DNA of 64,000 bases from an uncultured Prevotellaceae bacterium. Lineage in GTDB: Bacteria; Bacteroidota; Bacteroidia; Bacteroidales; Bacteroidaceae. The position numbers and the translations under genes are program-made. Shown piece after piece: positions 53,678 to 62,026 of the stretch. Below the pieces are notes generated by a model. The model was not told the DNA's origin and did no database searches. It was given only the letters and a program-made list of their open reading frames with translations. Position 1 is the stretch's first letter. The number at the start of each line of letters is the position of its first letter. The stretch spans positions 1 to 64,000 of the forward strand of contig CACYQD010000002.1 in NCBI GenBank assembly GCA_902776475.1. Direction: 5' to 3'.

Positions 53678-56215
53678 TCAATTATTGATCATCAGTGGTT
53701 TGTCTATCAGGTGTATGACCGCAGAGGAAGACGTTTCTATCATGGTCGCCCTGGTCGGGTCAGAGTTGTTGTACTGGAACTCGCGGGCCACCAGGTTGTA
53801 GAGGTTGGGGTTGGTCGTCACCACATGGCGTGTGTTGCCTGCATGGTCAACGATGGTGATGCCGCCATCTGTCAAACTGGCAGAGACTCTGTAGAACCGT
53901 TCCGTCGAGGGGTCGATGACAGCTGTCTCGAAGTCTCCGGCATCGGGTTCTGCACCGATGAAGAGGGCGTTGTCCTGGATGTGGTATTTCAGGAAGTTGA
54001 CAATCTGCAAGGAGTCGCGGGTCTTGGCGGTGAGGTTGCCGGCTTCCTCAAAAGCATCGACAGCCTCCCACGATGAGAGTTTGCCCTGCTTCTGCAGTTG
54101 CTCGATACTCTCGTTGGTGGGAACATAGATGGTATAATGATAGGTGTTGAACACCGACACGTTGGTGCCGCCGCAAGCATTGCGCTTGTTGTGAATCTGC
54201 TCAAACAGTCCGCTGCCCTCCATCAGTTCCAGGAACTTGGAGAACTCCGGTTTCTCGGCGAGCATGTCATGCACGGTGCGCCTTGTTCCCAGGATAGGCT
54301 CTCCTTCGAGGATGTAGCTCTTTCCGTTTCCGCCGTCGGTCTGGTCATAGATGTCGCTGATGGGGATGGGAGAACCCTCGTTGGTCTGATAGCTGCCCTC
54401 GACAGTCATGCCGCCGATGCCAGCCTTCACGTTGTTGACCTTGATCTCCGTGCCGCCCTTGGTGCGGTAATAGGTATGTCCGTCCTCGACATTGCCGATG
54501 ACGATATGGGTCTCAAGGATGTCCTTCAAACGGTTTCTGACCTGGTCATTGCTGGCTCTTCCGATGGAGTCGCCCACTTCTTTCGTCTCCACGTCATAGT
54601 TCCAGATACTGGCCCACACGCGGTCCTGCACATTGACCTTGGTGGGGTCATAGTGGAAGCGGAAGAGCTGTGTTTGGTTTTTGCCATACGAACAAGGGTC
54701 GATATATTCGAGCATGGCCTTGTTGGTGGGAATGAAGAAGCTGTAATATGAGTTGAGGGAGTTGAGATACACATTGTACTGCAGTTGCTCAATACCCCAG
54801 TAGAGGATCTTCATGGTCTCATTGACCAATGCGGGGAAAGACACGCTGACATAAGCCGTGGGAGAATAGACGCGGTTGGTGAGGTAGATGGCGCCATTGC
54901 AACCCAGATAAACGGAGTCGATGGCCTCCACCTCAACACCCATGGGGTCGTTGGCATCGTTGAGGATGCCGCTGAACTTGGAAGGTACGGAGGAGACGAA
55001 TGAACTCAGCATATTGTTGTTGAGCAACTTCACCACCACTTCGTCGGGCACATTGTCCCAACTGCCATAGTAGTCTCTGAGCACTTTTCCTGCACCGGTC
55101 TCCCAATACTGTTCCATGGCCTGGTCGCTGGGCACCATCATCACGGCCATGTCGCGCTGCAGGGCAATGTTTCCGCCCTGGTCGTCAAGTCCGGCATAGT
55201 AGGCGTTCCACTCCGGGTCGAATTTCAGCAGTCCATTCACCGGACCATTGTCGGGAGTAGCGTTGAGGGGCAGTCCACCCTGTGACTTCTCGGAGAAGTA
55301 ACGTTTCTGATAGACGGAGTCCACGTGCGTATTATATAGGTAATTATACTGGGTCGTGGACGTCTCACCCACCCAGTAGGGAGCACTGAAGCGCTCCATC
55401 AACTTATGGAAGACAGACACGTTCTTCTTGGTGGAAATGAGTTCCGCCATATTGGGAAGCGGCGTGATCACATCGCTCATCTTGTGGATGAATCCATTGG
55501 AGCACTTGATGTTGGCCGTTTCCACCTGCACGCCATTGATGCTGGCATCGCCGGCGGCGCGCTGCGTGGTGTGGTTGTAGAGGAAGTCGTAGTCACTATT
55601 GGTGATACGCTTGTTGACGAGTTGTTTCTCGATAAACTGCACCAGGGGCACGGTCGAATTGTCGGTCATGCACACCATGGGCTGTCCAGAAGTCTTGTAG
55701 CGAGCCCAATAAGGATTATCAGGCATCTGCTGTGCAGAGAGCACGGCCACGGAGTCGAAGGGCGTGCTGGAGGCGAATCGCCGCATACACTCACCCTCCC
55801 TCGGGGGTGTTCCCTCCACGCTCGGCAGACTGTTCAGCTGCATCGAGTTGTCCATCATGCTGCCAAACAGCAGCAGTTTTTTCTGTGAGAGTGAAAACTG
55901 CTCATAGTTTCTCACTCCCCAACTGTTGTTCCGGAAAAATCGCTCATAGGCATCATCATCGGCGACGAAGAGGGTTTTCGAACCCGTTTTCGCCAGCACT
56001 TCCTTGTAGCCCAGATCCTCGATCATCCGCACTGTGTTGGTAAAGTTGCCATTTTCCTCGAGCCAACTGAAAATGCTTGCGCCCCATCCCTCAGGATTGC
56101 GCTCGTCCAAGTCATACTCAGAGCAGGAGTTCATGGCGAGACCAACAGTCAGCATCATACAGGCTCCTAACAGCCTGAAGAAGCGATGACTTCTCATTCT
56201 CTTTTCGGTTACCAT
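53678..56215 (-). CDS. Fasciclin-domain lipoprotein (first gene of the PUL)
   Basis: I chose the ATG at 56215 because it begins a lipoprotein signal (MVTEKRMRSHRFFRLLG...AMNSC); the frame extends further upstream, but those codons overlap the promoter region. The protein is 845 residues, with several FAS1-like domains. An N-terminal one contains TLFVADDDAYERFF. Further segments read FFIPTNKAMLEYI, YTIYVPTNESIEQL and VNFLKYHIQDNALF, and the C-terminal end is SSAVIHLIDKPLMI. It heads the operon that continues through SusC1. A surface location is inferred from the signal and context. Confidence 0.85.
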   Translation of the reverse strand: MVTEKRMRSHRFFRLLGACMMLTVGLAMNSCSEYDLDERNPEGWGASIFSWLEENGNFTNTVRMIEDLGYKEVLAKTGSKTLFVADDDAYERFFRNNSWGVRNYEQFSLSQKKLLLFGSMMDNSMQLNSLPSVEGTPPREGECMRRFASSTPFDSVAVLSAQQMPDNPYWARYKTSGQPMVCMTDNSTVPLVQFIEKQLVNKRITNSDYDFLYNHTTQRAAGDASINGVQVETANIKCSNGFIHKMSDVITPLPNMAELISTKKNVSVFHKLMERFSAPYWVGETSTTQYNYLYNTHVDSVYQKRYFSEKSQGGLPLNATPDNGPVNGLLKFDPEWNAYYAGLDDQGGNIALQRDMAVMMVPSDQAMEQYWETGAGKVLRDYYGSWDNVPDEVVVKLLNNNMLSSFVSSVPSKFSGILNDANDPMGVEVEAIDSVYLGCNGAIYLTNRVYSPTAYVSVSFPALVNETMKILYWGIEQLQYNVYLNSLNSYYSFFIPTNKAMLEYIDPCSYGKNQTQLFRFHYDPTKVNVQDRVWASIWNYDVETKEVGDSIGRASNDQVRNRLKDILETHIVIGNVEDGHTYYRTKGGTEIKVNNVKAGIGGMTVEGSYQTNEGSPIPISDIYDQTDGGNGKSYILEGEPILGTRRTVHDMLAEKPEFSKFLELMEGSGLFEQIHNKRNACGGTNVSVFNTYHYTIYVPTNESIEQLQKQGKLSSWEAVDAFEEAGNLTAKTRDSLQIVNFLKYHIQDNALFIGAEPDAGDFETAVIDPSTERFYRVSASLTDGGITIVDHAGNTRHVVTTNPNLYNLVAREFQYNNSDPTRATMIETSSSAVIHLIDKPLMINN

Positions 56216-56248
56216 AAAATTGTTATTAATCTGCAAATTAGTTTTGTG

Positions 56249-56256
56249 CAAAGGTA
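56249..56256 (-). promoter_or_regulatory. Candidate -7 element of the PUL operon
   Basis: The minus strand reads TACCTTTG, a match to TAnnTTTG, 34 nt before the first fasciclin start. No TTTG -33 sits at the normal distance, which would fit a promoter that needs an activator. Confidence 0.55.
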
Positions 56257-56469
56257 AACCATTATTTTTTAACACATTTTTTAACTTGTACCATCCATTT
56301 TGCGAATTCTTTCCTAAATCGGCGAAGTGAAACATAAAATTTGCATTTTGTAACATGGTTTGGCTTATGTCTCGTAAAACGGCCCATAAAGGCCTTTTCG
56401 TGCAACGAATAAAAAGGACCGCTTTTTCATTCATTTCACAGAAACCAGGACCATTTCTCGGCGAATCAT

Positions 56470-56500
56470 TTTGTGTTGTCTTCAGCTTTGATTATATTTG
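56470..56500 (+). promoter_or_regulatory. Promoter of the ECF sigma factor gene
   Basis: TTTG (56470-56473), a 19-bp spacer and TATATTTG (56493-56500) form a well-shaped housekeeping promoter. It would give a 5' untranslated region of about 110 nt before the ATG at 56619. Confidence 0.7.
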
Positions 56501-56618
56501 CAACGCCGTGCCCCATCGGCAGGTCTCGGGGAAATGTTAACGAATCTTAAATCAGAAAAAGGAACCACCCCCTCCCGTAACATTTACCCGTTCCGAATCG
56601 TCATTAAGTCAAACAGCA

Positions 56619-57131
56619 ATGAAAAAAATCAGTTTCCGCCACGATGTACTGCCGTTAAAAGACGTGCTCTACCGGCTTGCATTGCGCATCACCCTCAACC
56701 ATGAGGAAGCGCAGGACGTGGTACAGGACACGCTGATTAAAGTATGGAACAGGCGCGACGAATGGAGCGGCATCGAGTCCATCGAAGCCTACAGCCTGAC
56801 CATCTGCCGGAACCTGTCGCTCGACAGGATGAAGAACAAGGCCATGCACAGCGAGTCGCTCGACAGCATTCCGCTTGAGACCCCCGACCAAGGATCGAGC
56901 CCCTATGAACAAATGCTGCAGAAAGACCGCCTCGACCTGGTGAGGCGCATGGTGAACACATTGCCGGAGAAGCAGAGGAGCTGCATGCAGCTCAGGGATT
57001 TTGAAGGCAAGTCATACAAGGAAATCGCCGCTATCCTGCAGATCAGCGAAGATCAGGTGAAGGTGAATATTTTCAGGGCCCGTCAGGCCGTCAAGCAAAG
57101 ATATCAACAAATAGAAGACCATGGACTATAA
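56619..57131 (+). CDS. ECF-type RNA polymerase sigma factor
   Basis: A 170-residue sigma-70 family protein of the extracytoplasmic-function type. Region 2 (about 10-75) shows RLALRITLNHEEAQDVVQDTLIKVWNRRDEW, followed by SIEAYSLTICRNLSLDRMKNK. Region 4 (about 110-165) has LPEKQRSCMQLRDFEGKSYKEIAAIL and a helix-turn-helix EDQVKVNIFRARQAVKQ. It overlaps the next gene by 11 bp, suggesting a sigma/anti-sigma pair. Its divergent position at the PUL head makes a regulatory link possible but unproven. Confidence 0.93.
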   Translation: MKKISFRHDVLPLKDVLYRLALRITLNHEEAQDVVQDTLIKVWNRRDEWSGIESIEAYSLTICRNLSLDRMKNKAMHSESLDSIPLETPDQGSSPYEQMLQKDRLDLVRRMVNTLPEKQRSCMQLRDFEGKSYKEIAAILQISEDQVKVNIFRARQAVKQRYQQIEDHGL

Positions 57132-57582
57132 ATACATCGAACAACTGCTGGAACGCTACTGGCTGTGCGAGACCTCTCTGGAGGAAGAGCGCATCCTGCG
57201 CACGTTTTTCAGTCAGGAGAACGTTCCCGTCAGGTTGATGCCTTACAAGGATTTGTTCACGTATGAGCGGCAATCCCTGGAAGACGAGCGGCTTGACGAG
57301 GATTTCGACCGCCGCATGCTCGAGATGGTGGGCGAGGATACCGTGAAGGCCCGCACCATCAGTCTCACAGAGCGTCTGAAGCCCCTTTTCAAGGCAGCGG
57401 CCATCGTGGCTATTTTCCTGACCTTGGGCAATGCGATGCAGGTGGCCCTGCAGCCTGGTAAGCCCACAGAGTTGAATGTGGCTGAAGATTATGTGGAAGC
57501 CTCTGACGGTGTCTCTGTCGCCATAGCCGACACGATGCGTCAGGATTCGATGAAGATGACCGAGGCTCCGCTGATCAAATAG
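57121..57582 (+). CDS. Small single-span membrane protein, possible anti-sigma factor
   Basis: I do not recognise a characterised family for this 153-residue protein. An acidic N-terminal part (about 1-80, with ERYWLCETSLEEERILRTFF) precedes one membrane segment (about 90-110, FKAAAIVAIFLTLGNAMQVAL). A short acidic periplasmic tail with VAEDYVEASDGVSVAIADTM follows. It overlaps the ECF sigma gene by 11 bp, the usual layout for an anti-sigma factor. No FecR domain or zinc HCC motif is visible. A role as sigma partner is inference. Confidence 0.75.
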   Translation: MDYKYIEQLLERYWLCETSLEEERILRTFFSQENVPVRLMPYKDLFTYERQSLEDERLDEDFDRRMLEMVGEDTVKARTISLTERLKPLFKAAAIVAIFLTLGNAMQVALQPGKPTELNVAEDYVEASDGVSVAIADTMRQDSMKMTEAPLIK

Positions 57583-57688
57583 ACAATTTCTATGCTTTCT
57601 CTATAATATCTAATGTTTAGTAAAACAAAAAAGGAAACTGTGAAGTTTCAATTCTCTCAAATTTTTCATAACATACTAACGTGAAAAG

Positions 57689-57720
57689 AGGCCGTCGCTC
57701 GAGCGACGGCCTTTCTTCTT
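57689..57720. terminator. Bidirectional intrinsic terminator
   Basis: A perfect palindrome (AGGCCGTCGCTC / GAGCGACGGCCT) is followed by CTTTCTTCTT on the plus strand and by TCTTTTCAC on the minus strand. It separates the sigma factor unit from the convergent CAAX protease gene. Confidence 0.88.
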
Positions 57721-58543
57721 ATGTGGTCTGCCCCACCCTTCTCATCCGCAGATGCAACTGCACGACCGCCGGAATGAAGATGCAGAGGGAGAAAGCCACG
57801 GCGAGCATCACCCTGACCATGTCGCCACCCCACATTTCCGAGAGTCCCGTATCGATCGACTGCGGGAAAAGGTTGGTGACAACGTATGCCACCGTATTGT
57901 TCACCCAATGCACGGCAATGCCGGGGATGACGCTTCCCGTGCGGTAATACATCCATCCCAGGAGCAATCCCAAACAGAACGCATGCGGCATCTGGACGGG
58001 ATTGAAATGGACGAGGGCGAACAACGCCGCCGAGAGGACGATGGCCGCCCAGTGGTTGTGCATCCCCTCCAGCAAAGCCTTGAGCACCGCCCCGCGGAAG
58101 ATCAGTTCCTCCACAAGCGGCGCGAAGATACAGATGGCCAGGTATCCCCAACGGTTTTGCATCATCGACACCAACAAGTCAGTGTTATTATCCGGCAGTT
58201 TGATGTATTCCTGAAACAATTCGGAGGGGATGATCGTTCCCAGCGCCGCTATGGCTGCCCAGAACAAGACACCTATGGGTTTGGATTTGAGGTATGCGCG
58301 CGACACGCGGCACCATCTCATCAAGAAGAAGATGATGAGAAGGATCAGACTACTGACAGCCTGCGTGACAATCAGCATCGGCGCCGTCAAGGGCATCGTG
58401 CCTTGGGAGATGTCCTTCAATATCGTCGCTGCCTCCTGTCCCTCAGCCATCTTCCAGATGAAAAACACGACATAGGACACCAGCAACTGCGCCAAGACGA
58501 AAACAACCACATACAGCAGTGCGTCCCAAAAACTTTTTTTCAT
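57719..58543 (-). CDS. CPBP-family intramembrane metalloprotease (CAAX protease type)
   Basis: A 274-residue inner-membrane protein with about seven hydrophobic segments. The CPBP motifs are visible: EELIFRG (two glutamates and an Arg) followed by ALVHFNPVQ and the later AVHWVNNTVAY, giving the conserved Glu/His zinc-binding set. Such enzymes process prenylated or signal peptides, or act in bacteriocin immunity; the target is unknown here. Its start overlaps the end of ribF by 4 bp. Confidence 0.9.
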   Translation of the reverse strand: MKKSFWDALLYVVVFVLAQLLVSYVVFFIWKMAEGQEAATILKDISQGTMPLTAPMLIVTQAVSSLILLIIFFLMRWCRVSRAYLKSKPIGVLFWAAIAALGTIIPSELFQEYIKLPDNNTDLLVSMMQNRWGYLAICIFAPLVEELIFRGAVLKALLEGMHNHWAAIVLSAALFALVHFNPVQMPHAFCLGLLLGWMYYRTGSVIPGIAVHWVNNTVAYVVTNLFPQSIDTGLSEMWGGDMVRVMLAVAFSLCIFIPAVVQLHLRMRRVGQTT

Positions 58544-59484
58544 GATTCAAGTTCTTTATCAAAAAACACATTGGTCAACCTCACATCCTCCCGCATCTGC
58601 CTGACGAGTTGCGAAGGATGGTCGAACCGGCATTCCTGTCTGAGGCGATGGCATACCGCCACCTTCAACCGCCGACCGTAGAGATCGCCCTGATAATCGA
58701 AGATATGGACCTCGATGGAGACGTGGTCGCCATGAAACGTAGGCCTGTTGCCGATGTTCATCACTCCCCTGCGCATCTCTGACGACTCCTCCACACCGGC
58801 CAGCACCGCATAGACCCCCGGGGCAGGCAACAGTTTCCGTCCGTCGTCGAGGTTGATGTTGGCCGTGGGGAAACCCAGTTTGCGGCCTTGCTGATAGCCC
58901 TCCACCACCGTGCCCGTGAACCCATAGCGGTATCCCAAGCACCGTGCCGCCGTTTCCACATCACCGTCAGCCAGCATCCTGCGGATCACCGAACTGCTCA
59001 CGCTGATATCATCGACCACGAGCGGGGAAGCTTTCACCACCTCCATTCCCATCTCCCGGCCGTAAGCCACATAGTCGTCGAATCCCTCGGTGCGATTATG
59101 TCCGAAACGGTTGTCATATCCCGTCACCAGACACCGCACGGCAAGTTGCCGGGAAAGCACCTCCTGCATGAACTCCCGAGCCGACAGGGCGGCCATCTGC
59201 CGTGTGAAGGGCAGTACCACGCAGGCGTCGATGCCCGTCTGGGCGAGGCGCTCCATTTTCTCGTCGAAAGAGGTGAGCAACAGCGGTTTGAACGCCGTGT
59301 CGATCACCTGCCGGGGGTGCTGGTCAAACGTGATGACCACGGACTGGAGTCCCGCTTCACGGGCCTCCCCCACCACCCTGTCGATCAAGTGGCGGTGGCC
59401 GAGATGCACGCCATCGAAGAATCCCACCGTGGCCACACAGGGAAGTCCGGCGGAATAGTTGTCATCGAGTATGATCTTTCTCAT
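58540..59484 (-). CDS. ribF: Bifunctional riboflavin kinase/FAD synthetase
   Basis: RibF makes FMN from riboflavin and FAD from FMN. I start at the ATG at 59484 (MRKIILDDNYSAG); a GTG two codons upstream is less likely. The 314-residue protein has an N-terminal adenylyltransferase domain with GFFDGVHLGHRHLI and TFDQHPRQV. The C-terminal flavokinase domain (about 185-310) has GTVVEGYQQGRKLGFPTANI. It overlaps the CAAX protease gene by 4 bp and lies 14 bp after dusB. Confidence 0.96.
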   Translation of the reverse strand: MRKIILDDNYSAGLPCVATVGFFDGVHLGHRHLIDRVVGEAREAGLQSVVITFDQHPRQVIDTAFKPLLLTSFDEKMERLAQTGIDACVVLPFTRQMAALSAREFMQEVLSRQLAVRCLVTGYDNRFGHNRTEGFDDYVAYGREMGMEVVKASPLVVDDISVSSSVIRRMLADGDVETAARCLGYRYGFTGTVVEGYQQGRKLGFPTANINLDDGRKLLPAPGVYAVLAGVEESSEMRRGVMNIGNRPTFHGDHVSIEVHIFDYQGDLYGRRLKVAVCHRLRQECRFDHPSQLVRQMREDVRLTNVFFDKELES

Positions 59485-59498
59485 TTGCACTAAGGTTA

Positions 59499-60485
59499 TC
59501 AGGCCAGTTGTCTCCTCACGTCCTCGAGGATGGCCATCAGTTCGTCCATGCGCTCAGCCCTCAGGATGGCGATGCGCGTGGACCGGAAATTGGGGATGCC
59601 CTTGAAGATCGGACTGGCAGCGAGATGCCGCCGCGTATGCAGGATTCCCCGGTATTCGTCTATCCTTTCGACATTGATGCGCAACTGTTCTTCCAGCACG
59701 TCAAGTTTCCAGGAGAAGTCCATCTTCTCATCGGGTTCCTCCCCATCGAGGAAGCGCCGGATCTCCCTGAAAATCCATGGCCGTCCAAAAGTTGCCCTTC
59801 CCACCATGACGGCATCCACCCCGAAGTCATCGAAAGCCCTTTTGGCCTCCTCCGGCGAGGTGATGTCGCCATTGCCGATGATGGGGATATGGATGCGGGG
59901 ATCATTCTTCACCTGAGCGATGGGTTGCCAGTTGGCCGTCCCGGTGTACATCTGCGACCGTGTGCGTCCGTGGATGGTCAGCGCACTGATGCCGCAGTCC
60001 TGCAGTTGCAGGGCGAGGTCACCGATGATGATGTTCTCAAGGTCCCATCCCAACCGCGTCTTGACGGTGACGGGCACCTTGACCGCCTTCACCACCTCGC
60101 GGGTGATGTCGAGCAGGAGCGGGATATTGCGCAACATGCCTGCTCCGGCTCCTTTTCCGGCCACTTTCTTTACCGGACAGCCGAAATTGAGGTCGATGAC
60201 ATCAGGCCTCACCTGTTCGACCATCTTCGCAGCCTCCACCATCGAGTCGACGTCGCGCCCGTAAAGTTGTATGCCGACAGGCCTCTCCTCGTCGCGGATG
60301 GCCAGTTTGGCCACCGTACTGTTGACCGAACGGACGAGCGCCTCCGCACTGACAAACTCCGTATAGACCATCGAGGCCCCGAAGCGCTTGCACAGTTGCC
60401 GGAAACCGATGTCCGTGACATCCTCCATCGGAGCGAGGAAGACCGGTTTGTCGCCAAAAGAAATATCTCCTATCTGCATGGTCAT
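59499..60485 (-). CDS. dusB: tRNA-dihydrouridine synthase (DusB type)
   Basis: This FMN enzyme reduces uridine to dihydrouridine in the tRNA D-loop. The 328-residue protein has the TIM-barrel start FLAPMEDVTDIGFR, catalytic Cys in DLNFGCPVKKV, VTVKTRLGWD, ALTIHGRTRSQMYTG and IIGNGDITSPEEAKR. The start at 60485 (MTMQIGD) is 1 bp past the dprA stop; MQIGD at 60479 is an alternative. It is part of the DUF2851-thioesterase-dprA-dusB-ribF run, in which genes touch or overlap. Confidence 0.95.
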   Translation of the reverse strand: MTMQIGDISFGDKPVFLAPMEDVTDIGFRQLCKRFGASMVYTEFVSAEALVRSVNSTVAKLAIRDEERPVGIQLYGRDVDSMVEAAKMVEQVRPDVIDLNFGCPVKKVAGKGAGAGMLRNIPLLLDITREVVKAVKVPVTVKTRLGWDLENIIIGDLALQLQDCGISALTIHGRTRSQMYTGTANWQPIAQVKNDPRIHIPIIGNGDITSPEEAKRAFDDFGVDAVMVGRATFGRPWIFREIRRFLDGEEPDEKMDFSWKLDVLEEQLRINVERIDEYRGILHTRRHLAASPIFKGIPNFRSTRIAILRAERMDELMAILEDVRRQLA

Positions 60486-60486
60486 G

Positions 60487-61623
60487 TCAGTTGAGCAGGT
60501 GATACATGCCGCCGGCGAGTGTCTTGACCATCCCCTTCATCTCCATCTCGAAGAGGATGCCCGTGAGCTTGTTGACGGGAATGCCCGTCTGCACCGCCAG
60601 CATATTGAGGTGCAGGTCATTGTTGCGCAGCAGGATCTGAACCACGGTTTCCTCTTCCGGCGTCATCTCCGCGAAGATTTTCCTTTCGATCCCGTCCTGG
60701 CGTGCTTTCTCCAGCTGTGTGTCGGTCTCCCACCCCATGGCCTTGACGAATGCCTCCGCATTGGTGAGCAAGGCCGCGCAGTTGTCACGGATCAGACCGT
60801 TGCACCCCTCGGAGGCGAGGTCGCCCACCCTGCCCGGGAAGGCGAACACGTCGCGGTTGTAGCCTCTGGAGATATCCGCTGTGATGAGACTGCCCCCATG
60901 CGCCGCACTTTCCACGACGATGCACGCGTCAGACATGCCCGCCACGATGCGGTTGCGCCTGACGAAATTGATTTTGTCGGCCTTGGTCTTTGTCATGAAC
61001 TCCGTGAGCAGGCCACCCTGAGCTATCATCTGGCTGGCCGTGGCCCTATGGGCATGCGGATAGAGGTCATCGAGGCCATGAGCCAGGACTCCCACCGTCT
61101 CCATCCCCTGTTGCAGTGCGTTGCGGTGGGCGATGATGTCTATGCCATAGGCCAGTCCGCTCACCACGAGCACCTTCGGACAAAGCACCCGGAGATCCGC
61201 CACGAAGCGCCTCACCAGGTCTTCACCGTACATGGTGCAGCGGCGCGTGCCCACGATATTCACCACGCGGGTCTGGTTGAGGTCGGCCGTCCCCATGTAG
61301 TAAATCACAAGTGGTGCGTCCTCACATTCCGCCAACCTATGGGGATAATCAGGATGAGAGATATCGAGGGGCCTGATGCCATGAGCCTGGTCATAGTTCC
61401 ACTCCTCCTCAGCCCTTGCCCTCATCACGTCGTAGTCGCGGAGGATGTCGATGAGTTTCTGCGAGGCATCGGGGATGATGTCGCGGATGTTGTTGCGGTT
61501 CTCGAAAACCGCCGTGGCGCTTCCTGCCTCCCGGTAGAGCTGCAGGACCATCGCCAGGTTGAAATAACTCAGTCTGGCCAGCGCCATCGCATGCAGCGTC
61601 TCAGTCTCATTGGTCATGTTCAT
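60487..61623 (-). CDS. dprA: DNA-processing protein DprA
   Basis: DprA loads RecA on incoming single-stranded DNA in natural transformation. The 378-residue protein has an N-terminal SAM-like part. The Rossmann-like core holds NIVGTRRCTMYGEDLV, VSGLAYGIDIIAHRNAL, RIVAGMSDACIVVESAAHGGSL and DVFAFPG. A C-terminal winged helix (about 310-378) follows. The start at 61623 lies inside the thioesterase gene end; MTNETE at 61617 is an alternative. Presence of dprA hints at transformation or plasmid repair functions. Confidence 0.95.
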   Translation of the reverse strand: MNMTNETETLHAMALARLSYFNLAMVLQLYREAGSATAVFENRNNIRDIIPDASQKLIDILRDYDVMRARAEEEWNYDQAHGIRPLDISHPDYPHRLAECEDAPLVIYYMGTADLNQTRVVNIVGTRRCTMYGEDLVRRFVADLRVLCPKVLVVSGLAYGIDIIAHRNALQQGMETVGVLAHGLDDLYPHAHRATASQMIAQGGLLTEFMTKTKADKINFVRRNRIVAGMSDACIVVESAAHGGSLITADISRGYNRDVFAFPGRVGDLASEGCNGLIRDNCAALLTNAEAFVKAMGWETDTQLEKARQDGIERKIFAEMTPEEETVVQILLRNNDLHLNMLAVQTGIPVNKLTGILFEMEMKGMVKTLAGGMYHLLN

Positions 61624-62026
61624 CTTCCTCTAAGAATTCACGGAACACCTCGTCATAGGCACTGGTTGTCGCCAACCGACCGTTGACCAGGCATACGAGT
61701 TCCACTTTCGCCCTGAATGCCAGCACCTCGTCGGCAGCCCTGAAAATGTCCTGGTTGAACACATACCTGACTCCCTCTTTATGGAGGGCCAGCCGCGAGA
61801 CCATCATGTCGTCGCACCTCAGGGGCACCTTATATTGCAGGTTCATCCTCGCCACCACAGCATCAGCACCTTTGGCGTGCATGTCGGCGAAGCTCACGCC
61901 CAGACTCTTGAGGAAGAGGTGGCGTGTGTGTTCGATGTAATGCAGGTAGTTGGCATTGTTGACGATGCCCTCGATGTCGCACTCATAATCACGCACTTCC
62001 ATGCGTGTCTCAAAAACGTATTTCAT
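61607..62026 (-). CDS. Hotdog-fold acyl-CoA thioesterase (YbgC/4HBT type)
   Basis: A 139-residue hotdog-fold protein. I use the ATG at 62026 (MKYVFETRMEVRDYECD), since the longer frame upstream lies inside the DUF2851 gene. The family pattern YECDIEGIVNNANYLHYIEHTRHLFL carries the usual Asp/Asn active-site region, with VVARMNLQYKVPLRCDD later. Such enzymes hydrolyse acyl-CoA or acyl-carrier thioesters; the substrate is open. It overlaps the upstream DUF2851 gene by 4 bp and dprA by up to 17 bp, so translation is probably coupled. Confidence 0.92.
   Translation of the reverse strand: MKYVFETRMEVRDYECDIEGIVNNANYLHYIEHTRHLFLKSLGVSFADMHAKGADAVVARMNLQYKVPLRCDDMMVSRLALHKEGVRYVFNQDIFRAADEVLAFRAKVELVCLVNGRLATTSAYDEVFREFLEEDEHDQ

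Larger units (their letters stand above)
56216..56618. other. Divergent intergenic region between the PUL and the ECF sigma gene
   Basis: This 403-bp AT-rich gap carries outward promoters for the PUL (56249-56256, minus) and the sigma factor gene (56470-56500, plus). No clear regulator gene or long palindrome was seen in it, and no hybrid two-component system or FecR gene lies next to it. Confidence 0.6.

Noticed and set aside
60388-61686. 432-codon plus-strand frame opposite dprA
   Set aside because: dprA has all DprA motifs in the minus frame; the antisense frame is histidine-rich and lacks domains.
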